Positions 7,328 to 10,173 of a DNA stretch of 10,173 nt are shown here, piece after piece (positions within the stretch are counted from its first letter, which is position 1; the number at the start of each line of letters is the position of its first letter). The DNA comes from Alphaproteobacteria bacterium. GTDB taxonomy: Bacteria > Pseudomonadota > Alphaproteobacteria > UBA828. The notes under the pieces are model-generated. The model worked only from the letters and a program-made list of their open reading frames with translations, did no database searches and was not told the origin of the DNA. The position numbers were made by a program, and so were the translations under genes. Location of the stretch: the NCBI GenBank assembly GCA_018668475.1, contig JABJCZ010000417.1:1-10173 (forward strand), read 5' to 3'.

Positions 7328-9250
7328 ATGCCAGCAGAAGTCATCCAAACAAATAAAGTCCCTTTCGAGAAAGTCGATCTCGATCCTATTACGCTCGATA
7401 TTATCGAGAGCGCACTGAAGAGCGCTCGCTACGAGATGGATGCAGTGCTCTACCGCACCGCTATGTCTCCGGGCATTCGCGAGCAGCATGATGAATTTCC
7501 GATGATCGCTAACCCCGACGGGGACATGGTCGTCGGGCAGTTCGGTTCGTTTATGCACGGCTTCAAGCGGCGTTATGACGGAACCATTGAGGAAGGGGAT
7601 ATCTTCCTGACCTCGGATCCCTATAGCTGCGCCGGTGCCATCAGCCATGCGAATGACTGGTTGATCATGCGGCCGATCTACTTCGAGGGCCGTCTTATTT
7701 CCTATGCCGCCATGTTCGGGCACATGACAGATGTAGGTGGTAAGACGCCTGGCAGTTTGCCAACCGATGCGAACCAGATTTTTGAGGAAGGGGTTCGCGT
7801 CCCGATCACTAAGATCTACAAGGACGACGTGCTTCAGGAAGACGTCCTCAAAGTTATTCTGCATCAGTGCCGGCTGCCGCATTGGAATAAGAGCGATTTC
7901 AACGCTCTGATTGCCGGAACAAGGCTTGCCGAACGGCGTGTTCTTGAGCTCTGTGAGCGCTTTGGTGTGGATACATTGTTCACCGCTATGGATGAGCTCC
8001 TCGAGCGTAACCGGCGGGCCATGTTGCACCTGATCCGCGAGACGGTCGGCGAGGATGAACGCCTCTATTTTGAGGACTACATCTGTGACGACGGCATCGG
8101 CATGGGCCCGTACAAGATGGCCTGCACTATGTGGCGCGAGGGCGACAAGTTAATCTTCGATTTCGACGGCACGGACCCGCAGTCACCGAGCTCGATCAAC
8201 TTCCTGCTCAACGAAGAAATGTTCAAGATGTTCGTTGGCGTTTACATGATCAACGTGTTTGACCCGCAGATCATGTTCAATGACGGGTTCTACGAATACG
8301 TTGATGTTCGTATTCCACCCGGCACCATGCTTAAGCCTCTTGAACCAGCCGCATTGTCTTCACGGACCCATGCGCTTGGCCGAATTTTCGATGTCATCGG
8401 TGGCCTGTTGGGCCAGCGTGCGCCGGACTTCATGGTTGCCGCCGGGTTCTCTGACAGCCCGCACTTTTTCTATTCCGGGCATGACCGGAATGGTGAGTGG
8501 TATCAGCTCTATCAGATCGGGTTCGGCGGAATTCCGGGGCGCCCGGTTGGCGATGGTCCGGATGGCCATTCATTGTGGCCGTCGTTTACCAATGTTCCGA
8601 ACGAGTTTCTGGAAGCGTACTTTCCGCTCCGGATTGAGGCATACGAGACCATTCCGGATTCCGGCGGCGCCGGCCTGCATCGCGGCGGCAATGGCGTGAG
8701 AATTTCCTATCGCGCTCTGGAGCCCGGTGAAATGTCTTTGCACGATGATCGCTGGCTGACCTATCCGTGGGGCGTCAATGGTGGTGAGCCCGGTGGGCGC
8801 AGCACCAAGATCCTCGAGCGGACTGATGGTTCCACCGAGATCATGCCGTCCAAGTGTGACCATGTGAAAGTGAATGAAGGCGATATCATGCACTTCTGCA
8901 CTTGGGGTGGCGGCGGTTGGGGCGATCCCTATGAGCGGGATCCGGCCCTTCTTGCACTGGAGCTGGATCGTGGACTTGTCACGGCGAAGGGCGCTCTGCG
9001 TTACGGCGTTGTGCTGAATGCAGATGGCAAGGTCGACGAGGCCGGGACCGATGCGCTTCGTGAGAAGCTTCGTGGCGAGCGGACCGAGATCTCATTGTTC
9101 AACCGTGGTGGCGAACTTGAAGAACTTCGCGCCCGGTGCAAGGAAGAAACCGGTCTTGAGCCGCCAGTGGCACCTGTGTTTCGCGAGCATGTCGTCAAGG
9201 CGCTCCGCGAGTATCAGGAACGTCAGAGCATCAAGGCCGCGAGCGACTGA
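7328..9250 (+). CDS. hyuB: Hydantoinase B / acetone carboxylase alpha-type subunit, HyuB
   Basis: This 640-residue cytoplasmic protein is the partner of HyuA and carries the second half of the reaction (ring opening or carboxylation). The family start DPITLDIIESAL (19-30) is followed by RTAMSPGIREQHDE (43-56), TSDPY (95-99), SHANDW (106-111) and GHMTDVGGKTPGS (131-143), whose His/Asp residues are the usual metal-site candidates of the family. The C-terminal half has GGAGLHRGGNG (near 446-456) and the glycine-rich WGGGGWGDPYERDP (near 526-539), both typical of Hydantoinase_B. It is somewhat longer than many HyuB proteins (often 520-600) and shorter than the acetone carboxylase subunit AcxB (over 700). 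No gene for a small gamma subunit like AcxC follows, which argues against acetone carboxylase. The 18-bp gap after hyuA implies co-translation. Confidence 0.92.
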   Translation: MPAEVIQTNKVPFEKVDLDPITLDIIESALKSARYEMDAVLYRTAMSPGIREQHDEFPMIANPDGDMVVGQFGSFMHGFKRRYDGTIEEGDIFLTSDPYSCAGAISHANDWLIMRPIYFEGRLISYAAMFGHMTDVGGKTPGSLPTDANQIFEEGVRVPITKIYKDDVLQEDVLKVILHQCRLPHWNKSDFNALIAGTRLAERRVLELCERFGVDTLFTAMDELLERNRRAMLHLIRETVGEDERLYFEDYICDDGIGMGPYKMACTMWREGDKLIFDFDGTDPQSPSSINFLLNEEMFKMFVGVYMINVFDPQIMFNDGFYEYVDVRIPPGTMLKPLEPAALSSRTHALGRIFDVIGGLLGQRAPDFMVAAGFSDSPHFFYSGHDRNGEWYQLYQIGFGGIPGRPVGDGPDGHSLWPSFTNVPNEFLEAYFPLRIEAYETIPDSGGAGLHRGGNGVRISYRALEPGEMSLHDDRWLTYPWGVNGGEPGGRSTKILERTDGSTEIMPSKCDHVKVNEGDIMHFCTWGGGGWGDPYERDPALLALELDRGLVTAKGALRYGVVLNADGKVDEAGTDALREKLRGERTEISLFNRGGELEELRARCKEETGLEPPVAPVFREHVVKALREYQERQSIKAASD

Positions 9251-9275
9251 TTATTTCGCTTACAACGGGACCAAT

Positions 9276-9313
9276 AAAAAGGGGCGGCGCCTGATCCAGG
9301 CGCCGCCCTTATT
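9276..9313. terminator. Bidirectional intrinsic terminator between convergent genes
   Basis: GGGCGGCGCCTG (9282-9293) pairs perfectly with CAGGCGCCGCCC (9297-9308) around a 3-nt loop: a 12-bp, GC-rich stem. On the plus strand it is followed by TTATTCTT, ending hyuB transcription. On the minus strand it is followed by TTTTTATT, a better U tract, ending the lyase gene. The position, 31 bp after the hyuB stop and 37 bp after the lyase stop, fits a shared terminator for converging transcripts. Confidence 0.88.
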
Positions 9314-9345
9314 CTTGTGACAACCTGTGAGATGTCGGAGTTGGA

Positions 9346-10173
9346 CTACTCGGCTGCCTCGGGTCGTGCATACCTCTTTTCGAACTCCCAGACCTCTTCG
9401 AAACCCATAAGCTTGTGCATTTCTGGCAATGACAGACGTGGCACCGTTACATTGTCGCTCGTGCCTTCGGCCAGCAGGGTGCGATAAGCGGAATCGAGTG
9501 CCCCGGCGGCTGCGAGAAAACTGAGCCCCGGAAAAATCGAGATGGCGAAGCCGAGTTCTTCCAGCTTGTCAGCCGGCAGAATGGGCGTTTTACCAAAGTC
9601 CGACATATTAGCGAGCAGGGGAATCCCTGGAAACGCTTTGCCCACGGCGGCCAGTTCTTCTTCCGACTCAGGTGATTCAACAAAGACCACATCTGCACCG
9701 GCCTCGTGAAAGGCTTTGCCGCGACTCAGGGCCTCATCCATGCCTAGCGAGGTGCGTGAATCGGTGCGGGCGATGATGAGAAAATTCGGGTCCTTGCGAG
9801 AATCCACGGCAACCCGGATTTTATCGACCATATCTTCGACAGGCACAACGCGCCGACCCGGTGTATGACCGCATTTCTTCGGAATCTCTTGATCCTCGAT
9901 TTGAATGGCGGAGCAGCCTGCTTCCTCATAGCCCTCAACGGTATACTTTACGTTGAGCAGTCCACCGAAGCCGGTATCGGCGTCACAGATCAGCGGTGTT
10001 TTGGTTCCACCGGCAATGCGGCGCACGCGCTCCACCACGTCGGTGAATGTCGCAATGCCGGCATCTGGCAAGCCAAGGTGAGATGCGGCAACGCCGTAAC
10101 CCGTCATATAGAGGGCCTTGAAGCCGATTCGGTCTGCCACTTTGGCGGAGATCATGTCATAGACCCCGGCCGC
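9346..10173 (-). CDS. Isocitrate lyase/PEP mutase superfamily protein (start beyond right edge)
   Basis: This minus-strand frame is open to the window edge. The six codons before the first Met (10155) read AAGVYD, which fits the family start (PGVYDALSA-like), so the true start lies beyond 10173 and about 275 residues are visible. Motifs in order, counted from the Met at 10155: YGVAASHLGLPD, DADTGFGG (58-65), IEDQ (86-89) and KKCGH (93-97), then ARTDSR and FVESPESEEEL. DADTGFGG and KKCGH are the metal-site and catalytic loop of isocitrate lyase-like enzymes; the Cys favours a C-C lyase (2-methylisocitrate, dimethylmalate or related acid) over PEP mutase, but family members include oxaloacetate decarboxylases and hydrolases. 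It converges with hyuB and shares its terminator. It may act on the acid made from the imported substrate, which is inference from neighbourhood only. Confidence 0.88.
   Translation of the reverse strand, partial: AAGVYDMISAKVADRIGFKALYMTGYGVAASHLGLPDAGIATFTDVVERVRRIAGGTKTPLICDADTGFGGLLNVKYTVEGYEEAGCSAIQIEDQEIPKKCGHTPGRRVVPVEDMVDKIRVAVDSRKDPNFLIIARTDSRTSLGMDEALSRGKAFHEAGADVVFVESPESEEELAAVGKAFPGIPLLANMSDFGKTPILPADKLEELGFAISIFPGLSFLAAAGALDSAYRTLLAEGTSDNVTVPRLSLPEMHKLMGFEEVWEFEKRYARPEAAE

Noticed and set aside
7181..8029. Long minus-strand frame opposite the hyuA end and hyuB start
   Set aside because: It crosses the junction of two well-supported genes on the other strand and shows no recognisable domain.
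5258..9250. Acetone carboxylase (AcxABC) assignment for the HyuA/HyuB pair
   Set aside because: No small gamma subunit gene follows, and the HyuB-type subunit is shorter than AcxB; the general HyuAB family call is safer.
1..10173. CRISPR array, transposon or phage elements
   Set aside because: No regularly spaced repeats, transposase or integrase-like frames, or terminal inverted repeats were seen.

Overview
The window looks like a chromosomal catabolic locus of a Gram-negative, probably alphaproteobacterial, organism. The grounds are a twin-arginine (Tat) signal on the solute-binding protein, moderately GC-rich codon use, and a gene combination (polyamine-type ABC importer, HyuA/HyuB pair, PEP-mutase/isocitrate-lyase family enzyme, acyl-CoA dehydrogenase) common in metabolically versatile alphaproteobacteria. 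The taxonomic assignment is inference. I see no mobile element, CRISPR array, tRNA or rRNA.

Left edge (1-705): the 5' part of an acyl-CoA dehydrogenase gene on the minus strand runs off the window. It is followed by a gene-free divergent control region of about 420 bp. This region holds two near-identical perfect palindromes built on TGTCCGGACA; the first overlaps the -35 of a good minus-strand promoter candidate.

Centre (706-5099): four plus-strand genes encode a complete PotABCD-like ABC importer: ATPase with TOBE-type C-terminus, Tat-exported binding protein, and two permeases overlapping by ATGA. A strong GC hairpin with a UUCG loop follows the binding-protein gene, as if to set its transcript level apart from the permeases.

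Right (5258-9250): hyuA and hyuB encode the two subunits of a hydantoinase/5-oxoprolinase/acetone-carboxylase-family enzyme, 18 bp apart. A bidirectional terminator separates them from a convergent minus-strand gene for an isocitrate lyase/PEP mutase superfamily enzyme (KKCGH motif) that runs off the right edge.

Working model (inference): the importer brings in a small, probably nitrogen-containing or cyclic amide/imide or ketone-type substrate; HyuAB opens or carboxylates it at the expense of ATP; the flanking lyase and acyl-CoA dehydrogenase may process the resulting acid. The substrate cannot be read from the sequence. All families are known ones; the possibly undescribed parts are the substrate/pathway and the palindromic regulatory site.
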